Source of the DNA: Macrostomum hystrix
Lineage: Eukaryota; Platyhelminthes; Macrostomidae
Length of the DNA stretch: 64,000 bases
Assembly (NCBI GenBank): GCA_950097015.1
Contig: CATNEN010000003.1
Coordinates: forward strand, 10,879,501-10,943,500
Reading direction: 5' to 3'
The notes beneath the pieces were generated by a model, which ran no database searches, was not told the origin of the DNA, and saw only the letters and a program-made list of their open reading frames with translations. Shown here one piece after another: positions 21,401 to 36,400 of the stretch (position 1 is the stretch's first letter; every line of letters begins with the position of its first letter). The translations under genes were made by a program, and so were the position numbers.

Positions 21401-24400
21401 GCTGCTGTAGTAGGATGCTGTAGTAGGATGCTGTAGTAGGATGCTGTAGTAGGATGCTGTAGTAGTAGGATGCTGTAGTAGGATGCTGTAGTAGGATGCT
21501 GCTGTAGTAGGATGCTGTAGTAGAATGCTGTAGTAGGATGCTGTAGTAGGATGCTGTAGTAGAATGCTGTAGTAGGATGCTGTAGTAGTATGCTGTAGTA
21601 GAATGCTGTAGTAGGATGCTGCTGTAGTAGGATGCTGTAGTAGGATGCTGTAGTAGGATGCTGTAGTAGGATGCTGTAGTAGGATGCTGTAGTAGTAGGA
21701 TGCTGTAGTAGGATGCTGTAGTAGGATGCTGTAGTAGGATGCTGTAGTAGGTGCTGTAGTAGGTGCTGTAGTAGGATGCTGTAGTAGGATGCTGCTGTAG
21801 TAGCATGCTGTAGTAGAATGCTGTAGTAGAATGCTGTAGTAGGATGCTGTAGTAGGATGCTGCTGTAGTAGGATGCTGTAGTAGGATGCTGCTGTAGTTG
21901 GATGCTGTAGTAGAATGCTGTAGTAGGATGCTGTAGTAGTATGCTGTAGTAGTATGCTGTAGTAGTATGCTGTAGTAGGATGCTGTAGTAGGTGCTGTAG
22001 AAGGATGCTGTAGTAGTATGCTGTAGTAGGATGCTGCTGTAGTAGGATGCTGTAGTAGGATGCTGTAGTAGGATGCTGTAGTAGGATGCTGTAGTAGTAG
22101 GATGCTGTAGTAGGATGCTGTAGTAGGATGCTGCTGTAGTAGGATGCTGTAGTAGAATGCTGTAGTAGGATGCTGTAGTAGGATGCTGTAGTAGAATGCT
22201 GTAGTAGGATGCTGTAGTAGTATGCTGTAGTAGAATGCTGTAGTAGGATGCTGCTGTAGTAGGATGCTGTAGTAGGATGCTGTAGTAGGATGCTGTAGTA
22301 GGATGCTGTAGTAGGATGCTGTAGTAGTAGGATGCTGTAGTAGGATGCTGTAGTAGGATGCTGCTGTAGTAGGATGCTGTAGTAGAATGCTGTAGTAGGA
22401 TGCTGTAGTAGTATGCTGTAGTAGGATGCTCTAGTAGGTGCTGTAGTAGTATGCTGTAGTAGGATGCTGTAGTAGGATGCTGTAGTAGTATGCTGTAGTA
22501 GGTGCTGTAGTAGTATGCTGTAGTAGGATGCTGTAGTAGGATGCTGTAGTAGGTGCTGTAGTAGGATGCTGTAGTAGGTGCTGTAGTAGGATGCTGTAGT
22601 AGGTGCTGTAGTAGGATGCTGTAGTAGGTGCTGTAGTAGGAATCCTTACTATTGTCACTCATCGAACTGTAGAACTAATTGCCTTCAGCTCTCAATATTT
22701 GCAGTCAGCTTAGTGACTAATGCGCCTCATTGTCAAACAGAAAATCCCAAGAAAGAAGATTTTTAATCACCTGCTTTTTCCACTCTCCCTCTCCCTTTCC
22801 ACTCAACTCTCTTTGTCCGCCTGCTTCAAGGCGGCCCTGATTATGCAATCAAGTCTGAACTGCAAGCCAAGGCTGTCCGTACATGGACACAACTTTAGAC
22901 GGGAAAATAGGAGAAAAAGACACGAGTCAAAAAATCGATCAGAAAAAAGGCACACCGAGCCTGGACTGAGGAAAAAAAGATTTCCTTTTGATGCCGGTAA
23001 TAAAGTCAGCGGTTAGCAATGCATGTAGTCTTTAATCTTTAACCTTTACTCTCTACTTATAGCCACTCCTTGGCTATGAAGGCAAAAAAAGCAAAATAAA
23101 AAAACGACATGCCAAAGAAGCCATGGAAGTTGCATTATTCTTTCTTTCAGCCTTCTTTAAATTGTCGGAAAAGTCACGAAAATTTTATAGAATTTGACCC
23201 GAATAAAAAACAAAAAGGTTGAGTTTGAAAAAATTCTAACTAAGCAAATCAAATTTAAACTAGTTCTTTTTCTCAGAAACCCTGTGTTTTAAACTTCAGA
23301 CTTCTGACTGAGTGGTCTCGAATCTTACCCAAATGGGAGATCATTTAAATAGACAATTGGTGAATAAACAGGTACCAGTATTTCAAATTGTACGAGAAAA
23401 AAATCTAGCTTTATCTTGTTTCGTTAAAACCACAAATTTGTTTTCTTAGAAACTCATGTGTGCTTTCTAAGAAAACATTAGTACCAGCGTAGATACGCTA
23501 TGAAACGTTTCTTTCCGTGGATAGCTTTCTTAGAAATCATTTAAATAAGCCCAACTTTTAAAAAACTGTTTTAAGATATTATCGTTTCTTAAGACATTAA
23601 AGACACAAATCTCTGGAATGGATTTCACTTTTGAAGAAATATACCCAGCATGATTTTACTCTCATACGCGAATCTATTTTAAGCGTAGTTACAATCCGAA
23701 CGAAATGGATTTCTAAGAAATCCACTCATTTGGGAGAATTTCTTAGAAATACGGTTGAAAACAACGATTCTCGCATGTCTTTTATCTGACGAGAGATGCC
23801 TTGACAAACCTTAAAAAGAAACCTGTGGATCAGATAATTAATACTGGATTACGTCACAGTCAGTAAGTCTGCTGAAGAGCGACGAACTCTCGAGCTCTCT
23901 TGCCAGTGAATGCCAATCGAACCGCAAATTATCTGAGAAATCAGGCTTGAGAAGCCCTCCGCCTGTAGATGCGAATCGTCGCCAGGGTTAATCAACTAAA
24001 TTTAGCTCAGGGCGACTAAATTACATGCTGTGTAGACTAACGAGAAATCTGCTACTGGGGGGCGATGCAATTTACTATTGCAATTTGTTTAACTGCTGTG
24101 TCGACAAAATTTGGCTGATTAAACTGTGAGTATGTATGTGCCGAACAGTCAAAACTAACAACAAGTATACACAGTTAGGTTTTATCTAGATTTCTGAGAA
24201 CCGAGTGATAGCGTCACTCTTAACCTTAGTCAATGGTGTTTCTTGGGAATCAAAGAAAACTTATCCAATTTAGAGGATTCTAAGAAAATTGATCCCAGAT
24301 AGAGTATTAATAAGAATGTAATTCCATTTTAGGAATTCAAGAAAATCGATCCCATTTGAAGATTTCTAAAAAAATTAATTTTCTCGAGGATTCCCATTTG

Positions 24401-27400
24401 CATGATTCGAAGAAAATGGATCTTGTTTAGAGGATTCTAAGGAGATGTATCCTGTTTAAGAGGATTCTAAGAAGTTTGATTCTAAGAAAATGGATCCTGT
24501 TTAGAGGATTCTAAGAAGATTGATTCTAAGAAAATGGATCCTGTTTAGAGGATTCTAAGAAGATTGATTCTAAGAAAATGGATCCTGTTTAGAGGATTCT
24601 AAGAAGATTGATTCTAAGAAAATGGATCCTGTTTAGAGGATTCTAAGAAGATTGATTCTAAGAAAATGGATCCTGTTTAGAGGATTCTAAGAAGATTGAT
24701 TCTAAGAAAATGGATCCTGTTTAGAGGATTCTAAGAAGATTGATTCTAAGAAAATGGATCCTGTTTAGAGGATTCTAAGAAAATTGATTCTAAGAAAACG
24801 GATCCTGTTTAAGAGGATTCTAAGAAGATTGATTCTAAGAAAACGGATCCTGTTTAAGAGGATTCTAAGAAGATTGATTCTAAGAAAATAGATCCTGTTT
24901 AGAGGATTCTAAGAAAATTGTTTCCAAGAAAATGGATCCTGTTTAAGAGGATTCTAAGAAGATTGATTCTAAGAAAATGGATCCTGTTTAGAGGATTCTA
25001 AGAATATTGATTCTAAGAAAATGGATCCTGTTTAGAGGATTCTAAGAAAATTGATTCTAAGAAAATGGATCCTGTTTAGAGGATTCTAAGAAATTCTAAG
25101 AAATTTGAACCATTTTATGAATCTAAGAAAGGATTATAGAAAGATAATGTAATTTGAAAGCTTCTAAGAAAATGTAACTTCTTTCTTTTCTCTAAAAAAG
25201 TTTCTAGAAAAATTAATGTGACATGAGTCAGACGAATGTAAGAAAGTAACTCCGGAATGCGCAACTGTTAGAAGCGATCTCAATGTTTAATCTATATCTA
25301 TCTAAGTTTTCTAGGACAAGTTTTTCCATTTTGAGAGGCCCGTTTAACTTAATGTCTTAACAGGCTTTTGAGAAAATGTTTCCTTTAGAAAACTTGTTTT
25401 CTTTCTTGTAAAGATTTCTACTGCTTATATACTTGTTTCCAAATAAGGCACTAGAAAGTAGCAAAACATGTAACTCACTACTTTCAGTAGTGACAGCGGG
25501 GCCGCACACGCCAGTTCTGTCGGGCAGGCAAAGCGCCAGTCTGTAGGCTAGCGTTGCCAGGTCTAGACCTGTGAGGCGACCTTCAGGTGGAGTCTGGCAG
25601 GCCGCCTGTTGCAGTTGCACTTGACGCCACTGACGTCCGCTGGTATCAGAACCTGCGGATGCCTGCTGCTGCTGCTGCTGCGATCTCAAAGTCGCCGCTT
25701 CAACTCTGAGACAATAGCCAGACGGCCAAGCGTCCAAAAGTAGAGTGGTTGTCGAGCCACCATCGCGTCGAAGTCCGGTCACGGTTGGCATGGGCAAGGC
25801 TGGCGTTGTGAATCGCAGCTGTTCAGAGTTGGGTCCCGAGCCCAGCTGATTAACGGCAAACACCGTCAGGGTGTAGTTTGTGCCAGGAAACAAACCAGTC
25901 AAGTTTGCACCGGCTGTCAATCGATCATTGCCAATTCGAATCGGTTCGTCAAGGTTGCGACCTTCTGGCGGCGGTTGACAACGCAGCCACTGGACAACTG
26001 GGAGACCGCCGTCGAATCCCGGTCGCCATGACAACGAGACGCGATCCCAAGCTGGCGGAGATGCCAATCGGAGATCTGTCGGCGGATCCGGTGGTCCTCG
26101 AGACACGACATCGTAGCTGTGCCTGGCTTCTCCTAGAGCGTTCCTGGCGACGCAGGTGAACCGGCCGAGAGAGCGAACACCGAACAGTGTGGCTCTGTGC
26201 TTGTACGACACCAGAGTGTCCTGACTGACGTTGCTAATGTAACTGTTGGAGCCAACCTCCCAGGTGACTTTGGGCTTTGGCTGGGCCAGGATCAGGCATT
26301 CCAAACTGGTGTCGGCTGCTGCCGGATCGAGTGCCAGTTTAGAGACGCTTGTCTGAATGATTGGCGCGACTGAAATCCAAAAGTTATGCGTCACTTACTA
26401 GGTACATTATATAGAATAGAAAAATAGAAGCACAACAGACAAAGATAATCTCCTTACATTCGACTACTAAGTTGGAGATTCTTGAGATTTTTCCGTGCTT
26501 ATTCTGCGCGATACAACTGTAGGCTCCGTTGTCCTCGGCTCTCAGTGTGTCTCGGCTTGGACCGCTGAATCTTAGTGTGCTTCTGGTGACAAAGCTGCGG
26601 ATTTTGAATGCGTAAAAATAACCCCTCTTATTATCAGAGCCTTGGGTGGGGTTTTGCCTGTCTGATCGAGGCCCGCGACACCCTTCTAGCTTTAATAAGA
26701 GCCCTAGAGTGGGGTTGTGCCTGTCTGATCGAGGCCCGCGACACCCTTCTAGCTTTAATAAGAGCCCTAGAGTGGGGTTGTGCCTGTCTGATCGAGGCCC
26801 GCGACACCCTTCTAGCTTTAATTAGAGCCCTAGAGTGGGGTTGTGCCTGTCTGATCGAGGCCCGCGACACCCTTCTAACACTAATTTGAGCCCTTGGGTG
26901 GGTTTGTGCCTTTCTGATCGAGGCCCGCGACACCCTTCTAACTTTAATTGGAACCCTTGGGTGGGGTTGTGACTGTCTGATCGAGGCCCACGACACCTTT
27001 TTCCTTTATTTAAGCCATGCAGTCGAAAAAAATCTCTGTAATCTCACCGTATCGGGTCAAACTCCAAGCTAACGCTATACACCCCGGGGTCGAGCTCGCG
27101 ACCGTCCCGACTCCAGGTCAATTCGCAGGTCGGCCTGCCGCGAACTGCGCATATCAAAGAGAAACTGCCGCTCTCGCCGCCGCCTCCGACACTTGTCGTA
27201 GTCGTCGATGTATCGCCGTCGCCGGCGTTGTCCAACCAACGCGGCGGCTGTTCCACAGTCAGGCTGACACTGGCGGCGGGTCCGCGCCCCGCTGAATTCT
27301 CCGGCGAGCAGGAATACTCGCCGCTGTCATCCAGACTAGCCGAAGCTATTGTCAGAGACGATCCTGTTGAAGTCCTAGAAGTGGCGCTGCGAATCGACCA

Positions 27401-30400
27401 AGTGAACTGCGGCTCTGGAACTCCAGGGCTCAGCAGGCTGGGTCGGCATTCCAGCATCACCCGACTACCAGCCTGCGTCACCGTGGCACCGGACGTCACT
27501 GCTATGACTGGCATACCTGGCGGATACTGCACAATCACCTGAACAACTGCGGAGCCCCGACCTGTCTGTGACGTCGAGCCGCCGCTGGGCGTCATCAGGT
27601 TCTGAGCTTCGCAAGTCCACGCGCCTGCGTCTGTGCGAGCAGCCGATGGTATCGACAGGCGACTCGCGTTGCCTAGGAGACGGCCTTGACGCGTGTTTAA
27701 AAAATATTATTGCGATGTTGTTAACTCGATTAGCGCAAAAGATTGAAAATTTCAGGATGATCCTTCAGGGTTCAGGATGATCCCTCAGGGTTCAGGATGA
27801 TCCTTCAGGGTTCAGGATGATCCCTCAGGGTTCAGGATGATCCTTCAGGGTTCAGGATGATCCTTCAGGGTTCAGGATGATCCCTCAGGGTTCAGGATGA
27901 TCCCTCAGGGTTCAGGATGATCCCTCAGGGTTCAGGATGATCCCTCAGGGTTCAGGATGATCCTTCATTGTTTACGATGTTCCTTCAGGGTTTGGGATGA
28001 TCCTTCAGGGTTCGGGATGGTTCCAGAACACGGACAAAACTTTTTGACTCTATCCAATGAAACAACTTAAAGAATTGCAAAACATCGTCATTGTCTAGAT
28101 ATTTAACAATTCTTGTCCCGGTGTCTGTTGGCAAAAACCAAAAATAAATGCATAATTTTGCTGCTAAGAAAATTTCATAATGTAACCATGCCGGCTACTG
28201 TTATTTATTTCATTTTTTAACCGATACAGATCAATGTCTGTTGTCCTTGTCACGAGGGTCTTCGACAAGAATTGCTGAAAATCTCGACGTTGATGACTTT
28301 GGAAGTTAGTTAATCGTATAGGGCGGAACATTTTGATTCGGTAGGCAGTGGTCTTTCCTCAGGGGAAAAATATTCCTCAGCGGTCTTTCCTCAGGGGAAA
28401 AATATTCCTCAGCGGTCTTTCCTCAGGGGAAAAATAATCCTCAGTGGTCTTTCCTCAGGGGAAAAATAATCCTCAGCGGTCTTTCCTCAGGGGAAAAATA
28501 TTCCTCAGCGGTCTTTCCTCAGGGGAAAAATATTCCTCAGCGGTCTTTCCTCAGGGGAAAAATAATCCTCCGTGGTCTTTCCTCAGGGGAAAAATAATCC
28601 TCAGCGGTCTTTCCTCAGGGGAAAAATATTCCTCAGCGGTCTTTCCTCAGGGGAAGAATATTCCTCAGCGGTCTTTCCTCAGGGGAAAAATATTCCTCAG
28701 CGGTCTTTCCTCAGGGGAAAAATATTCCTCAGCGGTCTTTCCTCAGGGGAAAAATAATCCTCAGCGGTCTTTCCTCAGGGGAAAAATATTCCTCAGCGGT
28801 CTTTCCTCAGGGGAAAAATATTCCTCAGCGGTCTTTCCTCAGGGGAAGAATATTCCTCAGCGGTCTTTCTTCAGGGGAAGAATATTCCTCAGCGGTCTTT
28901 CCTCAGGGGAAAAATATTCCTCAGCGGTCTTTCTACTGTTGAAAGTGTAGAATTGATCCATAATAGAGCTGTGGGGTACCAGAAGGACACACATTCAAGT
29001 ATCATACCACTGCTGGGATGTCGCCAATTGACACCGTAGGGCGGTGGCTCTGAAGTCACCGAACATTCCGCCTGCAGACTGTCGCCTTCGCGTACAGTGA
29101 CCGAACCCGGTGCGTCAACCGCCGGAGGAAACAGCACCGTCAACCTGAAGGTGCTTCGTGCCGAGCTGATTGTGTTCACAGCCAGACAGGTGAATGTGCC
29201 GTCATGGGCGCGTGACACCGAGGAAATTGTGTACAGCAGGGTTGGCTGCGGAGTTTCTGTCATGATGGTGAGTGGGAGAGGTGACAAAATGTGTCCCCAT
29301 TCAAAGATTCTAATTGTTCATAAATTCTAATTCTTCGCATATTCTTCCCACTCACAAATTCTCCCCATTTACAAATTCTCCACATTCACAAAATCTCCCC
29401 ATTCACAAATTCTTCCCATTCACAAATTTTCCCGATTCACAAATTCTCCCCATTCACAAATTCTCCCCATTCACAAATTCTCCCTATTCACAAATTCTCC
29501 CCATTCACAAATTCTCCCCATTCACAAATTCTCCCCATTCACAAGTTCTCCCTATTCACAAATTCTCCCCATTCACAAATTCTCCCCATTCACAAATTCT
29601 CCCCATTCACAAATTCTCCCCATTCACAAATTCTCCCCCTTTACAAAATCTCCCCATTCACAAATTCTCCCCATTCACAAAATCTCCCCACTCACAAAAT
29701 CTCCACATTCACAAATTCTCCCCATTCACGAATTCTCCCTATTCACAAATTCTCCCCACTCACGAATTCTCCCCATTCACGAATTCTCCCCATTCACGAA
29801 TTCTCCCTATTCACAAATTCTCCCCATTCACGAATTCTCCCCATTCACAAATTCTCCCCACTCACAAATTCTCCCCATTCACAAAATCTCTCCCCACTCA
29901 CAAATTCTCCCCATTCACAAATTCTCCCCCTTCACAAATTCTCCCCATTCACAAATTCTCCTACTTCACTGATTCTTCCCATTCCCTTTCCCAAGCTAAT
30001 TTATTGACTTTTTATTCTCTTCTTAAAGATCGTAGTAAAAAATCATAAAACTCGATGCAAACTACTCGTGAAATAAATGTAGTAGTGTCACACAAAATGT
30101 TTAAGAAAAAAAAGAATATTCTAATATTGCTGACCAGCCACTGAGACATTATCCTTCAGCAGAGTCAGCGTGGCCGGAGGGTTTGACGCGGCTGTGCAGT
30201 TGATTGTCAATGAGCTGCCCACAATGGCTCTCTGTGAATCCACTTGGACAAGCTTGGGTGCGTCTGCGAGGATGAAATAGTGGGATGAATAATAAAAAGT
30301 TGTTCTATAAATTATCAAATAAATAGAAAAATCACACCCTAAATGCCGTCAAATCCCACACCATCAAAATCTTGAAATCCCACACCGTCAAAATCTTGAA

Positions 30401-33400
30401 ATCCCACACCGTCAAAATCTTGAAATCCCACACCTTCAAAATCCTAAAATCCCACACCTTTTAAAATCTTGAAATCCCACACCGTCAAAATCTTGAAATC
30501 CCACACCTTTCAAAATCTTGACATCCCACACCTTAAAAATCTTAAAATCCCACACCTTTTAAAATCTTAAAATCCCACACCTTTTAAAATCTTGAAATCC
30601 CACACCGTCAAAATCTTGAAATCCCACACCTTTCAAAATCTTGACATCCCACACCTTTTAAAATCTTGAAATCCCACACCGTCAAAATCTTGAAATCCCA
30701 CACCTTTCAAAATCTTGACATCCCACACCTTAAAAATCTTAAAATCCCACACCTTTTAAAATCTTGAAATCCCACACCTTTTAAAATCTTGAAATCCCAC
30801 ACCTTTTAAAATCTTGAAATCCCACACCTTTCAAAATATTGACATCCCACACCTTAAAAATCTTAAAATCCCACACCTTTTAAAATCTTGAAATCCCACA
30901 CCTTTTAAAATCTTGAAATCCCACACCTTTTAAAATCTTGAAATCCCACACCTTTTAAAATCTTGACATCCCACACCTTAAAAATCTTAAAATCCCACAA
31001 CTTTTAAAATCTCGAAATCCCACACCTTTTAAAATCTTGAAATCCCACACTTTTTAAAATCTTAAAATCCCACACCTGAAAAATCTTAAAATCCCACACC
31101 TTCAAAATCTTAAAATCCCACACCTTTTAAAATCTTGAAATCCCATACTTTTTAAAATCTTAAAATCCCACACCTTTTAAAATCTCGAAATCCCACACCT
31201 TTTAAAATCTTGAAATCCCACACCGTCAAAAATCTTGAAATCCCACACCTTTTAAATCATAAAATCCCACACCTTCGAAATCGTCAAATCCCACACCTTT
31301 TAAAATCTAGAATCCCACACCTTTTAAAATCTTTAAATCCCACACCTTAAAAATCTTTAAATCCCACACCTTAAAAATCTTTAAATCCCACACCTTCAAA
31401 ATCTTGAAATCCCACACCTTTTAAAATCTTGAAATCCCACACCTTTCAAAATATTGACATCCCACACCTTAAAAATCTTAAAATCCCACACCTTTTAAAA
31501 TCTTGAAATCCCACACCTTTTAAAATCTAGAATCCCACACCTTTTAAAATCTTTAAATCCCACACCTTAAAAATCTTTAAATCCCACACCTTAAAAATCT
31601 TTAAATCCCACATCTTCAAAATCGTCGAATCCCACACCTCAGAGTCGCCAAATCCCATGGAGAACTCACACAGAACTTTGAGCACAAGCTCATCGCTGGT
31701 GTCATTGCCCAATTCGTGCAGTGTCTGACACACAATGCCTGCCAGATTGTCAATCGATGTCAACAATAACGACGCGGAAGCCATTGTGCTGCCGAACTTC
31801 CCAACCGATGGGCGCCAGTTGAGCACAGCTGACATTGTGCTGAGATGTGAATATGCAGTCTGACCGGGACTCCGGACTAGCCACCTGATTTGAGGTGCCG
31901 GGTTGCCACCCGTGGATCTGCAGGTGACGCTTAATCTGTTGCCTTCAATCACCGTGTCAGAGACATCTGGCGTCAAAGACGGTCGTCCAGGCATGGCTGA
32001 AATTGCAGATTGGTTTGATAGAAATTTATAAAAAATAATTTAATCCACATTTATATCATTTTCAACCGACTTTTCTCCCTTTTTCCCACTTTTTCGAAAC
32101 CATTCTTATCCCATCCAAGCCATTCTTATCCCATCCGAACCATTCTTATCCCATCCAAACCATTCTTATCCCATCCGAACCATTCTTATCCCATCCGAAC
32201 CATTCTTATCCCATCCAAACCATTCTTATCCCATCCAAACCATTCTTATCCCATCCGAACCATTCTTATCCCATCCGAACCATTCTTATCCCATCCGAAC
32301 CATTCTTATCCCATCCGAACCATTCTTATCCCATCCGAACCATTCTTATCCCATCCGAACCATTCTTATCCCATCCGAACCATTCTTATCCCATCCGAAC
32401 CATTCTTATCCCATCCGAACCATTCTTATCCCATCCGAACCATTCTTATCCCATCCGAACCATTCTTATCCCATCCGAACCATTCTTATCCCATCCGAAC
32501 CATTCTTATCCCATCCAAACCATTCTTATCCCATCCGAACCATTCTTATCCCATCCGAACCATTCTTATCCCATCCGAACCATTCTTATCCCTTCCGAAC
32601 CATTCTTATCCCATCCAAGCCATTCTTATCCCTTCCGAACCATTCTTATCCCATCCAAGCCATTCTTATCCCATCCTAACCATTCCTATCCCATCCAAAC
32701 CATTCTTATCCCATCCGAACCATTCTTATCCCATCCGAACCATTCTTATCCCATCCAAACCATTCTTATCCCATCCAAACCATTCTTATCCCATCCGAAC
32801 CATTCTTATCCCATCCGAACCATTCTTATCCCATCCGAACCATTCTTATCCCATCCGAACCATTCTTATCCCATCCGAACCATTCTTATCCCATCCGAAC
32901 CATTCTTATCCCATCCGAACCATTCTTATCCCATCCGAACCATTCTTATCCCATCCAAACCATTCTTATCCCATCCGAACCATTCTTATCACATCCGAAC
33001 CATTCTTATCCCATCCGAACCATTCTTATCCCATCCAAACCATTCTTATCCCATCCAAACCATTTTTATCACATCCGAACCATTCTTATCCCATCCGAAC
33101 CATTCTTATCCCATCCGAACCATTCTTATCCCATCCGAACCATTCTTATCCCATCCTAACCATTCTTATCCCATCCGAACCATTCTTATCACATCCGAAC
33201 CATTCTTATCCCATCCAAACCATTCTTAAGCCCATGGACTGAACAGCCAGAGCAGGGCTAGCTGCGTTAACAATATCTGCTTTCTGAAGGATTTGCTCAG
33301 TTCTGCTTGGAGTTTTGCCTCAATTAATTTGTGCTCTGCTGTGACCAAGTAAAAGAAAGAGAATGCATTATTTTGTCCTTAGTGTCTATTGCTAGGCAAA

Positions 33401-36400
33401 ATAGCCCCTCTCACTTATTCTCTTTTGTAGCTGCTCAAAGCTTGAGAAACACGAGTCTGAAGATTATTTACACGCGTTTCTGGCGTTCTCAGAATATCTT
33501 AACTTCGCATTTCACTTCAATAAAATTCTTTATAAGTGATGTGGCCCAGCTGATCTGTCACTTATATTGAATGACACAGGCCGTGTTGGTCAGTCAGAAA
33601 CACATTTGAGTTGAGTTGTGCTCAACTTGAGACTAATTTTATATCAATTCACGATATGAGCAACCATTCTTAAATTGCGTTGTTAAGTAATTCAATTCCT
33701 CTTTATTAATGCAAAATTACCATGTAATAGCGTGGAATCTGTGATAAATAAGATTCATTGAAATGTGCTTCAATTTTCCTTTTTTCTGTGCATGATAATC
33801 TTAATCGATCCTTCACTCTCTATCCGTCACTCTCTATCCGTCACTCTCCATCCGTCACTCTTTATCCTTCACTCTCTATCCGTCACTCTCCATCCGTCAC
33901 TCTCCATCCGTCACTCTTTATCCTTCACTCTCTATCCGTCACTCTCTATCCGTCACTCTCTATCCTTCACTCTCTATCCGTCACTCTCTATCCGTCACTC
34001 TCCATCCGTCACTCTCTATCCGTCACTCTATATCCGTCACTCTCTATCCGTCACTCTCTATCCGTCACTCACTATTCGTCACTCTCTATCCGTCACTCTC
34101 TATCCGTCTCTCTATATCCATCACTCTATATCTGTCACTCTATATCCGTCACTCTCTATCCGTCACTCTATATCCGTCACTCTCTATCCGTCACTCTATA
34201 TCCGTCACTCTCTATCCGTCACTCTATATCCATCACTCTCTATCCGTCACTCTCTATCCGTCACTCTCTATCCGTCAGTCTATATCCATCACTCTCTATC
34301 CGTCACTCTATTTCCGTCACTCTATATCCGTCACTCTATATCTGTCACTCTATATCCGTCACTCTCTATCCGTCACTCTATATCCGTCACTCTCTATCCG
34401 TCACTCTATATCCGTCACTCTCTATCCGTCACTCTATATCCATCACTCTCTATCCGTCACTCTCTATCCGTCACTCTCTATCCGTCAGTCTATATCCATC
34501 ACTCTCTATCCGTCACTCTATATCCGTCACTCTCCATCCTTCACTCTCTATCCGTCACTCTATATCCGTCACTCTATATCCGTCACTCTCTATCCATCAC
34601 TCTCTATCCGTCACTCTATATCCGTCACTCTATATCCGTCACTCTCCATCCGTCACTCTTTATCCTTCACTCTCTATCCGTCACTCTCCATCCGTCACTC
34701 TCTATCCGTCACTCTCTATCCGTCACTCTTTATCCTTCACTCTCTATCCGTCACTCTATATCCGTCACTCTCTATCCGTCACTCTCTATCCGTCACTCTC
34801 TATCCGTCTCTCTATATCCATCACTCTATATCTGTCACTCTATATCCGTCACTCTCTATCCGTCACTCTATATCCGTCACTCTCTATCCGTCACTCTATA
34901 TCCGTCACTCTCTATCCGTCACTCTATATCCATCACTCTCTATCCGTCACTCTCTATCCGTCACTCTCTATCCGTCAGTCTATATCCATCACTCTCTATC
35001 CGTCACTCTATTTCCGTCACTCTATATCCGTCACTCTATATCTGTCACTCTATATCCGTCACTCTCTATCCGTCACTCTATATCCGTCACTCTCTATCCG
35101 TCACTCTATATCCGTCACTCTCTATCCGTCACTCTATATCCATCACTCTCTATCCGTCACTCTCTATCCGTCACTCTCTATCCGTCAGTCTATATCCATC
35201 ACTCTCTATCCGTCACTCTATATCCGTCACTCTCCATCCTTCACTCTCTATCCGTCACTCTATATCCGTCACTCTATATCCGTCACTCTCTATCCATCAC
35301 TCTCTATCCGTCACTCTATATCCGTCACTCTATATCCGTCACTCTCCATCCGTCACTCTTTATCCTTCACTCTCTATCCGTCACTCTCCATCCGTCACTC
35401 TCTATCCGTCACTCTCTATCCGTCACTCTTTATCCTTCACTCTCTATCCGTCACTCTATATCCGTCACTCTCTATCCGTCACTCTCTATCCGTCACTCTC
35501 TATCTGTCACTCTATATCCGTCACTCTCTATTCTTAGAGGGTAAAGGGTGTTATTTAGACTAGCACAACTGGCCAGAAAATGTGTCAATCATTTTTTTCT
35601 TCACATTTTCTAAAATCCAACTAGAATTTAATTTCCCTAAATTTTAGTCACCCAAAACGGATCTCAATTTCTCTATAAACCCCACTTCAAGTTGAGACCC
35701 TTGAAAGACAACGTATTTAATATTTTCCATTTTTACTACAAATTGTCTCCTACCATTTAAACTAATCGCTTTAACTTCGTTTTTTAGAATCTACTCGTTT
35801 GATCCAGAAATTAATGTCGATGTTATCGAAACTATTTTAGGATCGCGTTTTCAGCTACCCGATATCAACTGTGAATCTTAGAAAATATTACACGTATTCT
35901 ACTGTCAATTGTGACTGATTTATTAATTTTTCTATTATTCCAGAACTGCTTTAACAAAGAAACATACTTTGGTCAAAAGCAAGTATTAGTAAGAATGGGG
36001 ATTTTTACTTGTTATAGCTGATAGACTTCCTACAATGCTATTGCTACTGTGTGTTCGAGTCTATTTACCTTCCATATTCCGACTCAATCATTCAGTTTAG
36101 CCGACCTAGCAAAAATATATACTTTTTTCATCGTTTAGACATTCTACGAGTATTATAGCTATTTTAATACTGCTCTATGAGTACATGTCACTACTATTAT
36201 GAGCTATCTTCTCATTTCTGCTAAACATGTTGCATTCCCTCCTATCTAATCTCCTATCCTTAATCCTCTCTCCCCTCTTCTCTCCTCTCTCCCCTCTTCT
36301 CTCCCATCTCTTCACTTCTCTCCTCCCTCCTCTCTTGTCTCTCCTCTCTTTTCTCTCCTCTCTCCTCTCTCCTCTCTCCTATCTCCTCTCTTTTCTCTCC

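Noticed and set aside
20920-22662. 580-codon minus frame rich in Tyr, Ser, Thr, Gln
   Set aside because: 13-bp minisatellite; the frame changes register with unit variants and has no non-repeat part.
33758-35563. Open frames of about 600 codons (repeats of [14 protein letters not shown])
   Set aside because: Direct translation of a 14-bp minisatellite; two plus frames are open together and no splice or start context supports a gene.
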